From contig CAZWIZ010000004.1 in assembly GCA_964634385.1 (NCBI GenBank), positions 23,628 to 87,627 of the forward strand: a stretch of DNA of 64,000 nucleotides, written 5' to 3'. This document shows, one piece after another, positions 34,197-42,775 of the stretch. Source of the DNA: JAFGXW01 sp964634385 (GTDB lineage: Bacteria > Bacillota_I > Bacilli_A > Izemoplasmatales > Izemoplasmataceae). The first letter of the stretch is position 1. Each line of letters opens with the position of its first letter. Made by a program: the position numbers and the translations under genes. The notes under the pieces are model-generated. The model was not told the origin of the DNA and searched no databases. It saw only the letters and a list, made by a program, of their open reading frames with translations.

Positions 34197-35111
34197 ATGA
34201 AGGTAATTGAAATATTTAATCATGAATTAAATCAAAGTATTATTTACAACAACAGCGAAACAAAAGCCTTAAGATTACAAGTTGATTCACTAATAAAGTC
34301 TGCGTGCGAACTACTTCCTAGGAATGATAGTGCAATTATAATTGGAACGGGGAAGATGAAAGATTTTTCCCTTACTTTTTTTGTGAAAAACTTTAACAGT
34401 ATTATTTTAACTGATATTGATTTAATAACAGTTAATACTGAAATTAAAAAACTTAAACTTTCTCGTGATAAGTTAAATAAAATCACTAAAATTAGAATGG
34501 ATTATACAGGATTTGAAAAAAACCAATTCTTTGATGATTTTAAAGAGAAAATTATTAATTGTCATTCTTTCGAAAAAATTGATAAGGTTATTAATAATAA
34601 GTTGTTAGGATTAGCCAACTACAAATTTTTAAAGGATTATAAGGGTAGTGCCGATTTCATTTATGTTTCCCCGATATATACACAACTTGTATATAATCAA
34701 ATTTTAAGGGAGTGCGCTATTTTAAGAGAGAATAAATACCCCGAGCACATGCTTAAATATATTGAAAGCATAATGCTAGAAGAAATGGTGAGTATAATTA
34801 ATCGTTTTAATGATAATATAATTAATACTTTAAATCCAACAGGACAACTAATGGTATTAAGTGATATATTTCAAGTAGATATTGGAACTGATTTTCACTT
34901 GAAGATAAAAAATGGGATAAATGATTATGAAGTAATGGAACAAATTTATGAGGATTATAAAAATCAATATGGGATTGGACTTGGGGATTATGGTCTTTTA
35001 AATCTTGATGAAAAATTAGCATCATATTTATCTAAATGGTTGATTTGGCCATATGGTAATAAAAGTGCGTTTATCGTTAAGTTAAAAATATATAAAAAAA
35101 AGTTATTATAA
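34197..35111 (+). CDS. protein of unknown function, possible Rossmann/SAM-type fold, first gene of the Mbx-like operon
   Basis: A 304-residue soluble protein. The segment AIIIGTGKMKDFSL...FNSIILTDIDLITVNTEI (about 45-85) looks like a Rossmann nucleotide site (glycine loop, then an acidic residue after a strand), as in SAM-dependent methyltransferases. The Asp-rich DFIYVSPIYTQLVYNQIL (about 155-172) could be the methyltransferase motif IV. No other family mark is visible and I would not assign a reaction. The ATG at 34197 follows CAGGTGAT. Only 13 bases separate it from the Mrp-E-like gene, so it probably shares the transcript. Confidence 0.6.
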   Translation: MKVIEIFNHELNQSIIYNNSETKALRLQVDSLIKSACELLPRNDSAIIIGTGKMKDFSLTFFVKNFNSIILTDIDLITVNTEIKKLKLSRDKLNKITKIRMDYTGFEKNQFFDDFKEKIINCHSFEKIDKVINNKLLGLANYKFLKDYKGSADFIYVSPIYTQLVYNQILRECAILRENKYPEHMLKYIESIMLEEMVSIINRFNDNIINTLNPTGQLMVLSDIFQVDIGTDFHLKIKNGINDYEVMEQIYEDYKNQYGIGLGDYGLLNLDEKLASYLSKWLIWPYGNKSAFIVKLKIYKKKLL

Positions 35112-35124
35112 AGGAGGAATATTT

Positions 35125-35607
35125 ATGAAGTATGTAGCAACTTTTTTAGTACTATTTGCTAGTTATGTAGTATTAGCTGGGATTCATGTACAAGAGTTGA
35201 TACTTGGAGCAATAGTTAGTGCAATATTAACAATTATTTTGGCGAAACTTGTTAATTACACAATTGACTATCGTTTTCCAGTTAAACTTCTAGTGTTTGT
35301 TTTTGCTTATTTACCAGTATTCATTTGGCAATTAATTCTAGCAAACTTTGATGTGGCGAGAAGAGTTTTAAGCCCTAAAATTCCTTTAAATCCAGGATTT
35401 GTAAAAATCAAGACGGATTTAAAAGGTGATTTTGCGAAGTTGACATTAGCAAATTCAATTACACTAACTCCAGGAACTTTATCAGTTGACATTGATAATG
35501 AATATATTTATGTTCATACAGTTGATGTTAAAGGTAAAACTCTTGAAGAAAACACTAAAAATATTAGTGGTAAATTTGAAAAATTGTTGGGAGGAATATT
35601 TAAATGA
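35125..35607 (+). CDS. mnhE: Mrp antiporter subunit E / MbxA-like membrane protein
   Basis: A 160-residue membrane protein with two or three N-terminal helices, a central PVFIWQLILANFDVARRVLSP and a C-terminal soluble domain with LANSITLTPGTLSVDI, the MnhE (MrpE) fingerprint. AAGGAGG precedes the ATG. It opens the 13-gene complex and overlaps the F subunit start by 4 bases. In Mbx/Mbh complexes this subunit is part of the Na+/H+ translocating membrane arm. Confidence 0.92.
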   Translation: MKYVATFLVLFASYVVLAGIHVQELILGAIVSAILTIILAKLVNYTIDYRFPVKLLVFVFAYLPVFIWQLILANFDVARRVLSPKIPLNPGFVKIKTDLKGDFAKLTLANSITLTPGTLSVDIDNEYIYVHTVDVKGKTLEENTKNISGKFEKLLGGIFK

Positions 35608-35870
35608 TAGTTTTTGATATTATTGTCTTCTCACTAACTGGGTTAGGAATCTTATTCGCCGTAATTAGATTATTAAAAGGACCTACTCCAGCAGACAGAG
35701 TTGTAGCACTTGATACATTTAATATTATTGTTATGGGAGTAATTGCTTTACTTGCTTTTTATTTTAAAAATTCGTTATATTTAGATATTACAATTGTTTA
35801 CGCCATTTTGTCATTTATTGAAACAATTGTATTTGCTAGATACTTGGAGGGTAATCATGGAGATTGTTAG
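35604..35870 (+). CDS. mnhF: Mrp antiporter subunit F / MbxB-like
   Basis: An 88-residue protein with three membrane helices. RLLKGPTPADRVVALDTFNI is the MnhF signature. It overlaps the E gene by 4 bases (ATGA) and the G gene by 14 bases, so all three are translationally coupled. Part of the sodium/proton module of the complex. Confidence 0.93.
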   Translation: MIVFDIIVFSLTGLGILFAVIRLLKGPTPADRVVALDTFNIIVMGVIALLAFYFKNSLYLDITIVYAILSFIETIVFARYLEGNHGDC

Positions 35871-36192
35871 TTATATATTTATGATAATCGGTGGATTATT
35901 TTACCTTTTAGGAGGTCTTGGTGTTTTAAGAATGCCAGATACATTTGATAGAATACAAGCAGGAACTAAAGCAACTACACTTGGTGCATTTACATTATTA
36001 ATAGGAATAGGAATTGCTAATCCTGATTGGTTATTGAAAATATTTTTAATTATTGTTTTCATAGCTTTATCTAATCCGATTGGATCAAGCGTACTTGCAA
36101 AAGCTGCTTATAAAAGCTGTGCATTACCTGAAAATTTAGTACAAGATGATTTAAAAGAACTATTTGGAGGTGAAGATAATGACTCTAATTAG
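35857..36192 (+). CDS. mnhG: Mrp antiporter subunit G / MbxC-like
   Basis: A 111-residue membrane protein. GGLGVLRMPDTFDRIQAGTKATTLG is the MnhG signature and is followed by LSNPIGSSVLAKAAY. The ATG at 35857 is preceded by TTGGAGG 7 bases upstream; an upstream in-frame ATG would give an unneeded extension inside the F gene. It overlaps the following gene by 14 bases. Confidence 0.93.
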   Translation: MEIVSYIFMIIGGLFYLLGGLGVLRMPDTFDRIQAGTKATTLGAFTLLIGIGIANPDWLLKIFLIIVFIALSNPIGSSVLAKAAYKSCALPENLVQDDLKELFGGEDNDSN

Positions 36193-36433
36193 TATTATTG
36201 AAATAGTAGTATCTGTCTTATTAATTGTTCTTGCTTTTTTAGCAATAAACTCAAAAACATTAATTAAATCGGTTATGTTTTTATCTTCATTAAGTATGTT
36301 AGCAGTTATTGCATTTGTTTTAATGAAATCTCCAGATGTTGCTATAACAGAAGCAGTTATTGGTAGCGGACTCGTTACAAGTTTATTTGTCTTTACATTA
36401 CTTGCAGTAAGAAAGGCGGATAAAAAAATATGA
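36179..36433 (+). CDS. mbxD: MbxD-like subunit (DUF4040, MrpA C-terminal-like)
   Basis: An 84-residue protein with three helices and the MKSPDVAITEAVIGSGLVTSLFVF motif, characteristic of the DUF4040 segment of MrpA and of MbhD/MbxD. The ATG at 36179 follows GGAGGTGA. As a separate small gene placed between G- and B-type subunits, it marks a membrane-bound hydrogenase/Mbx-type cluster rather than an ordinary Mrp operon, where this piece is inside MrpA. Confidence 0.88.
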   Translation: MTLISIIEIVVSVLLIVLAFLAINSKTLIKSVMFLSSLSMLAVIAFVLMKSPDVAITEAVIGSGLVTSLFVFTLLAVRKADKKI

Positions 36434-37176
36434 AAAATTTCTTAGCATTATTATTAACATTATTCTTAGGTTTTCTCATTGTTGCTACATTAGGGAATAA
36501 TAACTTTTTCCCAGCTTATGGTGATGTAGATGTAACTACTAGAGTAAGTCAAAAATATATTGACAGAAACGTTAACGGTGGATCAGAAGAAGTAATTTAT
36601 GGACAAGCTACTAATTTAGAAAGTGGTCCAGCAAATACTATCACTGCTATTGTTGCTGATTATCGTAGTTTTGATACATTAGGAGAAGTTACTGTATTAT
36701 TTGTTAGTTCTCTAGGTGTTGCATTATTACTTGGTGGAGCAAAACAAAAACGTTTAGAATTAAATTTTAAACCTAATTTCATGTTGAAAGTAGGATCTCG
36801 TGCTTTATTTGGAATTATTTTAATGACTGGAGTTTATATTGCGATTCATGGTCATTTAACTCCTGGTGGAGGGTTCCCTGGTGGAACAATGATTGCATCA
36901 TCTGTTTTATTATTATATCTTGCTGATGATGAATTTAGAGCAAAACTAAAAGGATTCAAAATGTTAGAAAGCGCTGCTGGTAGTGCTTATGTACTTATTG
37001 GGTTAGCCGGATTAATCTTTGGAGGTTACTTCTTAGTAAACTTATTAGATAACGGTGTTCTTGGTAATTTACTTAGTGCTGGAATGATTCCAATTATTTA
37101 TGTTTTAATTGGATTAAAAGTTGGTAGTGAAATCTCTGGTATTATTGATAATTTCCTTACAGAGGAGGGTGTTTAA
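36430..37176 (+). CDS. MnhB-like subunit fused to an MbhE-like N-terminal region (MbxF-like)
   Basis: A 248-residue membrane protein. The N-terminal part (one helix, then an extracytoplasmic region, then SFDTLGEVTVLFVSSLGVALLL) is the MbhE/MrpA-C-terminal piece. The second part has GHLTPGGGFPGGTMIASSVLL, the MnhB signature, and four helices. In Pyrococcus Mbh these are two genes (E and F); here they form one frame, as in Mbx. It overlaps mbxD by 4 bases. Confidence 0.88.
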   Translation: MKNFLALLLTLFLGFLIVATLGNNNFFPAYGDVDVTTRVSQKYIDRNVNGGSEEVIYGQATNLESGPANTITAIVADYRSFDTLGEVTVLFVSSLGVALLLGGAKQKRLELNFKPNFMLKVGSRALFGIILMTGVYIAIHGHLTPGGGFPGGTMIASSVLLLYLADDEFRAKLKGFKMLESAAGSAYVLIGLAGLIFGGYFLVNLLDNGVLGNLLSAGMIPIIYVLIGLKVGSEISGIIDNFLTEEGV

Positions 37177-37177
37177 G

Positions 37178-37513
37178 ATGTTACAATATGCTGCTATAGT
37201 GTTGATTATGTTAGGTCTATATGGCTTACTCACACAAAGAAATATTATTAAAATTATTATTTCCTTAAACATTTTAGAAATTGGATTAAATTTGTTTATT
37301 GTTAGTGTAGGATTTGTAACTGATGGACTTGCTCCTATATTTACAAGTATAAATAACTCTAATCATTTATTATTTGTTGATCCACTTCCTCAAGCATTAG
37401 TTTTAACAGCAATTGTTATTGGTGTTGGAACAACAGCTTTAGGACTTGCATTAGCAAAAAAAATATATCAAAAGTATGGAACTTTTGAAATAGACGAAAT
37501 GGGGGAAGAATAA
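37178..37513 (+). CDS. mnhC: MnhC/NuoK-like subunit (MbxG-like)
   Basis: A 111-residue protein with three helices. GLYGLLTQRNIIKIIISLNILEIGLNL and DPLPQALVLTAIVIGVGTTALGLAL are the MnhC/NuoK fingerprint, with the membrane Glu typical of the family. The ATG at 37178 follows GAGGAGGG by 8 bases. It forms part of the proton path joining antiporter and complex-I-like modules. Confidence 0.92.
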   Translation: MLQYAAIVLIMLGLYGLLTQRNIIKIIISLNILEIGLNLFIVSVGFVTDGLAPIFTSINNSNHLLFVDPLPQALVLTAIVIGVGTTALGLALAKKIYQKYGTFEIDEMGEE

Positions 37514-37514
37514 T

Positions 37515-38897
37515 ATGAGTGCAATTTTATTAATTGTTGTTCCTTTACTTGCTGCTTTCGTTTCAATATTATTTAAAAAAGCTTCATCATATATTTTATT
37601 AATAGTTTCATTTGCTAGTGTTGTTACACTTAATTATGTACCACTTGAAGTAATTAATATTGGTGGATTTACTGCACCTTATGGTATTAATTTAGTATTA
37701 GATAATTATAGTTTAATTGGGCTTTACATTGTAGATTCAATGTTTTTCTTAGTTATTGCTCTAAACTGTATTAAATTTAAGAAACTTTCAACAATATTAT
37801 TAGTTTCACTTGCAGGATTAAATGGATTATTACTTACTGGAGACTTATTTAACTTATTTGTTTTTCTTGAAGTAAGTGGAATCGCTGCATATTTAATTAC
37901 TACAACTAATAAAAAACCACTTGCAACATTTAATTATTTAGTAGCAGGAACTGTTGGAAGTAGTTTGTATTTATTCGGATTAATTATTCTTTATGGAATG
38001 TTTGGAACATTAAATATGGCAGATATGGCAAATGAAATTGCAATATCTGGTGTTAGTGCTAATGCTCTTGCGTTTCCATTCTTATTAATGTTTATAGGGT
38101 TAGGAGTAGAAGCAAAACTTTTACCATTTAATAGTTGGGCTAAAGGAATATTATTATCTGCGAATAAACTAACAGGGCCAATGATTGCTTCAGTTTATGC
38201 TGGTGCTACTTTATTTGTTTTTGGAAGAATATTAACAACATTATTTATTTATAGTGATCAACTAGTCTTAGTTTTAAGTGTTATCTTAATTGTTGGAATT
38301 ATCGCTGGAGAAACAATGGCGTTTAGCAGTAAGAAAATTCGTGGAGTATTACTTTATTCAAGTATTGCTCAAGCAAGTCTTATTGTGATGTTATTTGTTC
38401 TTGGAATTACTGGTTGGGCTACAATGATGATCATTGTTAATATTGTTAGTAAATTTATTATGTTCTCAATTGCATCACATACTAACGATGTTCTTGGAAC
38501 TGATGAGATAGAGGATGTTCAAGGAATGTTTCTTAATAATAAAACAATTGGAGTTGCATTTACTGTTGCTGCTTTAAATATTAGTGGATTACCATTATTT
38601 TTTGGTTTTATTGTCAAAATGAATATGCTTACTGATTTATTTGCTAAAGACGGATATTTTCTTGCTGCTGTAATTTTAATTACAAGTGTTATTGAAGGAA
38701 TTTATTATATGCGTTTAATTCTTAAATTATGGTTTACTGATAAAATAGCTCCAAAAATTAAATTTGAATTTAGTTTTCAATATGTTGTAACTATTTTAGC
38801 AGTTTTATTAATTGTATTTGGTCTTTATGCTTCACCGGTTATTGCTTTGAATGATGAAGTTGAAGATACGATAGTATATGAAGGAGGAATCCAATAA
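37515..38897 (+). CDS. mbxH: antiporter-like subunit MbxH (MrpD/NuoN family), first copy
   Basis: A 460-residue membrane protein with 13-14 helices. It has the family Glu in FVFLEVSGIAAYL (TM5) and a Lys-containing TM7 region (LLPFNSWAKGILLSANKLTGP). The segment is less canonical than that of the second copy. It starts 1 base after mnhC and overlaps the next gene by one base (TAATG). Two consecutive antiporter-like subunits (H and H') are typical of Mbx-type complexes, while Mbh has one, so this complex may move more ions per electron pair. Confidence 0.9.
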   Translation: MSAILLIVVPLLAAFVSILFKKASSYILLIVSFASVVTLNYVPLEVINIGGFTAPYGINLVLDNYSLIGLYIVDSMFFLVIALNCIKFKKLSTILLVSLAGLNGLLLTGDLFNLFVFLEVSGIAAYLITTTNKKPLATFNYLVAGTVGSSLYLFGLIILYGMFGTLNMADMANEIAISGVSANALAFPFLLMFIGLGVEAKLLPFNSWAKGILLSANKLTGPMIASVYAGATLFVFGRILTTLFIYSDQLVLVLSVILIVGIIAGETMAFSSKKIRGVLLYSSIAQASLIVMLFVLGITGWATMMIIVNIVSKFIMFSIASHTNDVLGTDEIEDVQGMFLNNKTIGVAFTVAALNISGLPLFFGFIVKMNMLTDLFAKDGYFLAAVILITSVIEGIYYMRLILKLWFTDKIAPKIKFEFSFQYVVTILAVLLIVFGLYASPVIALNDEVEDTIVYEGGIQ

Positions 38898-40726
38898 TGG
38901 CGAGTATTGAATTATTATTGTTATTTACATTAGCTGCTGGAGTCCTTGCATTCTTTGCTAGTAAGATACATAAATTACTAGGACCAATAGTTACAATCTT
39001 AGCAAGTTTGTTTGTTTTCGTTAGCATTACTTATTTTGGATATAACGGCGAACTTGATATGTCAGTATCATATTTACCATATGTAACATTTGGATTTAGT
39101 TATGCTGGATTATTCTTTGCGATTATTGTTACGTTTATTTATTCAATGGTTTCGTTCTATAATCCATTCTTTGCAAAGAAATATAAATCACCAGCTGTTT
39201 ATTCAATGTTTTACTTGTTTAATTTAGTTGGAATTATTGGAGTTTTCTTTACTAATAATTTTCTTGTTTTGTTTTTCTTCTTTGAATTCCTTGTATGGAC
39301 AAGTTTCTTCTTGATTTCATTTGGTAAAAGTAGAAAAGCTGCGGTTTCATACTTTGGATTTTCAAGTGTTGGAGGATTATCGTTACTTTATGCTATATTT
39401 ATTATGCATAATGCGGCGGGTACATTTAACATTGATGCTGGACTTGCTGTAATAAGTGGAACAGATGCAACTCTTGTTTTCATCTTATTTATGATTTCAG
39501 CATTTAGTAAACTTGGAGCATTCCCACTACATATTTGGTTACCATTTGCTCATGGTAATGCACCACACCATTTTTCACCGGTGTTATCTGGTGCATTAGT
39601 AAAACTTGGAGCATTTGTTGGCGTTATGGGATTATTAAGAATTGGCTCAAGTACATATTTTATTGATGCAATTGGACTTGATACTGCTCATTATATTATT
39701 GCTATATTAGGGGCGCTTACAATTGTTTTTGGTACTTTAATGGCAATTAGACAAGATGATGCTAAAAAATTACTTGCTTATAGTTCAATGAGTCATGGTG
39801 GATATATTCTTGTTGCTTTAACTTTAGGTTCTAGTTTAGGAATTGCTGGTGGACTATATCATGTTGTCGCTCATGGGTTATCAAGTGCTGCAGCATTCTT
39901 AGCAATTGCTGCTGTATCAAGACAAACTGGAACAACTAAGATGAGTGAATTAGGTGGTATGATTCATAAAATGCCAATTACATATGTTGTTTACTTAATA
40001 GCTATTATTTCAATGGCAGGAATTCCGCCAATGGGTGGATTTATTAGTAAATGGTTAATTTTCCAAGCTGTTATTGATCAAGGATTAATATTTGTGGCAA
40101 TTGCCGTTTTCTTTGGTAGTATTGGGTCATTCCTTTACGTTTTCAGACCACTTGCTTCTTTATTCTTAGGACAAGAATTACCAAAATATAAAGATAAAAT
40201 TAAAGAAGCACCTTTCTTTATGTTAGTTCCAATGCTTATCTTTAGTGTACTTATCATTTATACAGGGGTATTTCCTAACTTTTTCCTAGGATTTATCAAT
40301 AAGATTATCGTTGAGGTTGGGGTAGCACCAATAACTTTAAATAATGGTGTTATTTATATTTTAAATGGAACATTATATCCAACTTTAATTGCCTCAGTAT
40401 TTGGAGTTGGAGCAGTTATCGCATTAATCATTTTCTTGATTTTTCCAAAATCAAGAAAGGTTGGATTAATGGATACATATACAGCTGCGGAGTTTATTTA
40501 TACAGAAGAATTATTACATTATAGTAATAACTTTTATGCACCACTTGAAAGATTATATGAAAAATATATTGATATAATGGAAAACTTTTATGAAGGTGTT
40601 TCTAAAAAAGTTAATCAAATTGGAAGATTCTTTAAATATTATTTCTTTTCAAATAAGCCAGAAATTACTGTCTTTTGGATAATAATTTTAATTATAGGTT
40701 TACTATTAGGTGGTGACTTATTATGA
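38897..40726 (+). CDS. antiporter-like subunit MbxH' (NuoL/M, HyfB-like), second copy
   Basis: A 609-residue membrane protein. The canonical FPLHIWLPFAHGNAPHHFSPVLSGALVKLG motif (TM7-8 with the conserved His and Lys) and FFFEFLVWTSFFLI (TM5 Glu) are present. After about residue 525 come an amphipathic, charged stretch and a final membrane helix, resembling the lateral-arm C-terminus of NuoL/MbhH. It couples to the next subunit by a 4-base overlap. Confidence 0.9.
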   Translation: MASIELLLLFTLAAGVLAFFASKIHKLLGPIVTILASLFVFVSITYFGYNGELDMSVSYLPYVTFGFSYAGLFFAIIVTFIYSMVSFYNPFFAKKYKSPAVYSMFYLFNLVGIIGVFFTNNFLVLFFFFEFLVWTSFFLISFGKSRKAAVSYFGFSSVGGLSLLYAIFIMHNAAGTFNIDAGLAVISGTDATLVFILFMISAFSKLGAFPLHIWLPFAHGNAPHHFSPVLSGALVKLGAFVGVMGLLRIGSSTYFIDAIGLDTAHYIIAILGALTIVFGTLMAIRQDDAKKLLAYSSMSHGGYILVALTLGSSLGIAGGLYHVVAHGLSSAAAFLAIAAVSRQTGTTKMSELGGMIHKMPITYVVYLIAIISMAGIPPMGGFISKWLIFQAVIDQGLIFVAIAVFFGSIGSFLYVFRPLASLFLGQELPKYKDKIKEAPFFMLVPMLIFSVLIIYTGVFPNFFLGFINKIIVEVGVAPITLNNGVIYILNGTLYPTLIASVFGVGAVIALIIFLIFPKSRKVGLMDTYTAAEFIYTEELLHYSNNFYAPLERLYEKYIDIMENFYEGVSKKVNQIGRFFKYYFFSNKPEITVFWIIILIIGLLLGGDLL

Positions 40727-41625
40727 TGTTAAATATCTTAGCTGGAATTGGAATTGCTTTCTTTGGTTTTGTTTTACAAACTAGTGTTGCTGGATTTAAT
40801 CGAAAGGTTACCGGACGTATTCAAAAACGTTATGGACCAGTTTGGTATCAAGAATTTCGTGATATCTTCAAATTGTTTACAAAAAGATCTGTCACACATG
40901 GTTGGATTTTTGATTTTGGAATTATTATGGCACTTGGAGGAACTATTGGAACAGCAATGTTTATTCCATTAACAACACATACATTAGCGTTTGCGGGTTA
41001 TGATAATTTCTTTATCTATGTTTATTTAATAGCTGTTGGAATGTTAGGAATGGCTATGAGTGCATCAGGTTCAGGGAACCCGTTAGCTAGTATAGGCGTT
41101 ATGCGTGCTTTAACAACAATGCTTGCGTATGAAGTTCCATTTATGATTGTTGCTTTAACAATTATAAATTTAACTGGAACAAGTAGTTTGACTGAAATTG
41201 CTTTAATGCAACAAGGTCAATTTAATTGGTTTGCTATTGCTTTACCACTTGGTGGGATCGTTGGATTTATATCATTAATGGGAATGCTGGGTAAAAAGCC
41301 ATTTGAAACATATGTTGCTCCTGCGGAAATCGCATCAGGGCCAATGGTTGAATATGGTGGAAAACAACTAGGAATGCTACTTGTTATGCATGAATTAAGT
41401 GTTTTCATTGAAGTCTCTTTATTTATGTATTTATTCTTAGGTGGAGCAGAAAGTATTATTATGTTTTTAATTAAATATGTTTTAATTTATACATTTGCAA
41501 ATATGATATCAAGTGTTAATGGTCGTATGAAAATTGATCAAGTAGTTTTATTCTTCTATAAATGGCCATTAATAATGGCTGTTACACAAGCTGTTATAGC
41601 AATATATTTAGGGTGGGTGATTTAA
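40723..41625 (+). CDS. mbxM: MbxM-like subunit (NuoH/HycD family)
   Basis: A 300-residue membrane protein with about eight helices. GRIQKRYGPVWYQEFRDIFKLFTKRSV is the NuoH/HycD cytoplasmic loop that contacts the peripheral arm. MRALTTMLAYEVPFMI and PAEIASGPMVEYGGKQLGML carry the conserved Glu residues of the quinone/proton channel region. This subunit anchors the electron-transfer module to the membrane. Confidence 0.93.
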   Translation: MMLNILAGIGIAFFGFVLQTSVAGFNRKVTGRIQKRYGPVWYQEFRDIFKLFTKRSVTHGWIFDFGIIMALGGTIGTAMFIPLTTHTLAFAGYDNFFIYVYLIAVGMLGMAMSASGSGNPLASIGVMRALTTMLAYEVPFMIVALTIINLTGTSSLTEIALMQQGQFNWFAIALPLGGIVGFISLMGMLGKKPFETYVAPAEIASGPMVEYGGKQLGMLLVMHELSVFIEVSLFMYLFLGGAESIIMFLIKYVLIYTFANMISSVNGRMKIDQVVLFFYKWPLIMAVTQAVIAIYLGWVI

Positions 41626-42195
41626 ATGAAGTCTACTAAATTTACTAATTACACGGCTAAAGAGGCCGATGCAAAATGGTGGGAAATAGGAAACTATTTC
41701 CGTCGTAATTCCATTTGGATGTTGATGTATTGTACTGGTTGTGGAGCAATAGAATTACCACCAGCAATGACGTCTGCTTACGATATGGAACGTTTAGGAA
41801 TGGGTCCAATGGCCACACCTAGACAAGCTGATGTTTTGTTAGTAACTGGTTACTTATCAGTTAAAACTTTACGTCGTATTATTTATACATATGAACAAAT
41901 GAGTGAACCTAAATATGTTGTTGGATTTGGATCTTGTACAATTAATGGTGGCGTTTACTTTGATTCGTACGCTGTTATTAATCGATTAGATTACTATATT
42001 CCTGTTGATGTTTATGTGGCAGGATGTATGCCTAATACTGAATCAATCTTAAATGGGTTTGTTGATTTAATGGGTATGATGAAAAATAAAACCGCTAATG
42101 GTTGGATAAAATATCATGAAAATTATGAATGGTATAAAGCTAATCAAATCCAAGCAGTTGGGGAGGTACATGTCCATGATGAATTCCATGAATAA
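41626..42195 (+). CDS. mbxJ: MbxJ-like small subunit (NuoB/hydrogenase small-subunit family)
   Basis: A 189-residue soluble protein that binds the proximal [4Fe-4S] cluster. The four Cys ligands are visible: C36xxC39 in CTGCGAIE, C104 in GSCTING and C134 in AGCMPN. The first pair is CxxC as in group 4 hydrogenases and Mbx, not the CC of complex I NuoB. It starts directly after mbxM (no spacing) and overlaps the next gene by about 20 bases. Confidence 0.92.
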   Translation: MKSTKFTNYTAKEADAKWWEIGNYFRRNSIWMLMYCTGCGAIELPPAMTSAYDMERLGMGPMATPRQADVLLVTGYLSVKTLRRIIYTYEQMSEPKYVVGFGSCTINGGVYFDSYAVINRLDYYIPVDVYVAGCMPNTESILNGFVDLMGMMKNKTANGWIKYHENYEWYKANQIQAVGEVHVHDEFHE

Positions 42196-42775
42196 TGTTA
42201 AAGAAATCATTAGTACAGTTGAAAAAAACTTTGATTTACTAAATCATGAAATTATTGATAAATATCAAGTTAGTTTAATTGTTAATAAAAAAGAAGTTCA
42301 TCATTTGTTAGTTTTCTTAAAAACAAATGGTTGGATTCAATTATCGTATTTAACAGCTGTTGATTGGATTGAAGAAAATGAATTTGAATTAGTATATATT
42401 GTATTTAACTGGGATAAGCCAGTTCATATTCAAGTTCGCACTAGAATTGAACGTGATGTAGAAAACGCATCAATGGATACGATTTTACCGATTTATCCAG
42501 GATGTAAATATTACGAAAGAGAAGTTCATGAATTTTTCGGGATTAAATTCCCAGGAAATCCAGATTATCATAAACAACTTATTTTAGAACAATTTGATGA
42601 TCTTCCTCCACTTCGTAAAGATTTTGATCCACTTGCTTACGCTGAAAGAAAGTTTCCTAAAAGAGATTATCCTGAAAAGTTTGTTAATCTTGAAGGAAAA
42701 GAAAGTGAACAAGCTAAAAGAGATATTACGCATGAACGAGTAGAAAAACTTCGTACAGGAGGTACTAAAAAATGA
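42176..42775 (+). CDS. mbxK: MbxK-like subunit (NuoC family, 30-kDa type)
   Basis: A soluble protein of about 199 residues. YPGCKYYEREVHEFFGIKFPGNPDYHKQLILEQFDDLPPLRKDFDP is the 30-kDa-subunit signature of NuoC and MbhK. There are several in-frame ATGs (42170, 42176, 42179, 42188); the one at 42176 is best spaced from GGGGAGG. It lacks a fused NuoD domain. It holds the large subunit against the small subunit in related complexes. Confidence 0.9.
   Translation: MMNSMNNVKEIISTVEKNFDLLNHEIIDKYQVSLIVNKKEVHHLLVFLKTNGWIQLSYLTAVDWIEENEFELVYIVFNWDKPVHIQVRTRIERDVENASMDTILPIYPGCKYYEREVHEFFGIKFPGNPDYHKQLILEQFDDLPPLRKDFDPLAYAERKFPKRDYPEKFVNLEGKESEQAKRDITHERVEKLRTGGTKK

Noticed and set aside
35125..37513. 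Simple Mrp Na+/H+ antiporter operon
   Set aside because: No full-length MrpA is encoded. The DUF4040 piece is a separate gene and the cluster continues into NuoH/B/C/D/I-like genes with overlaps.
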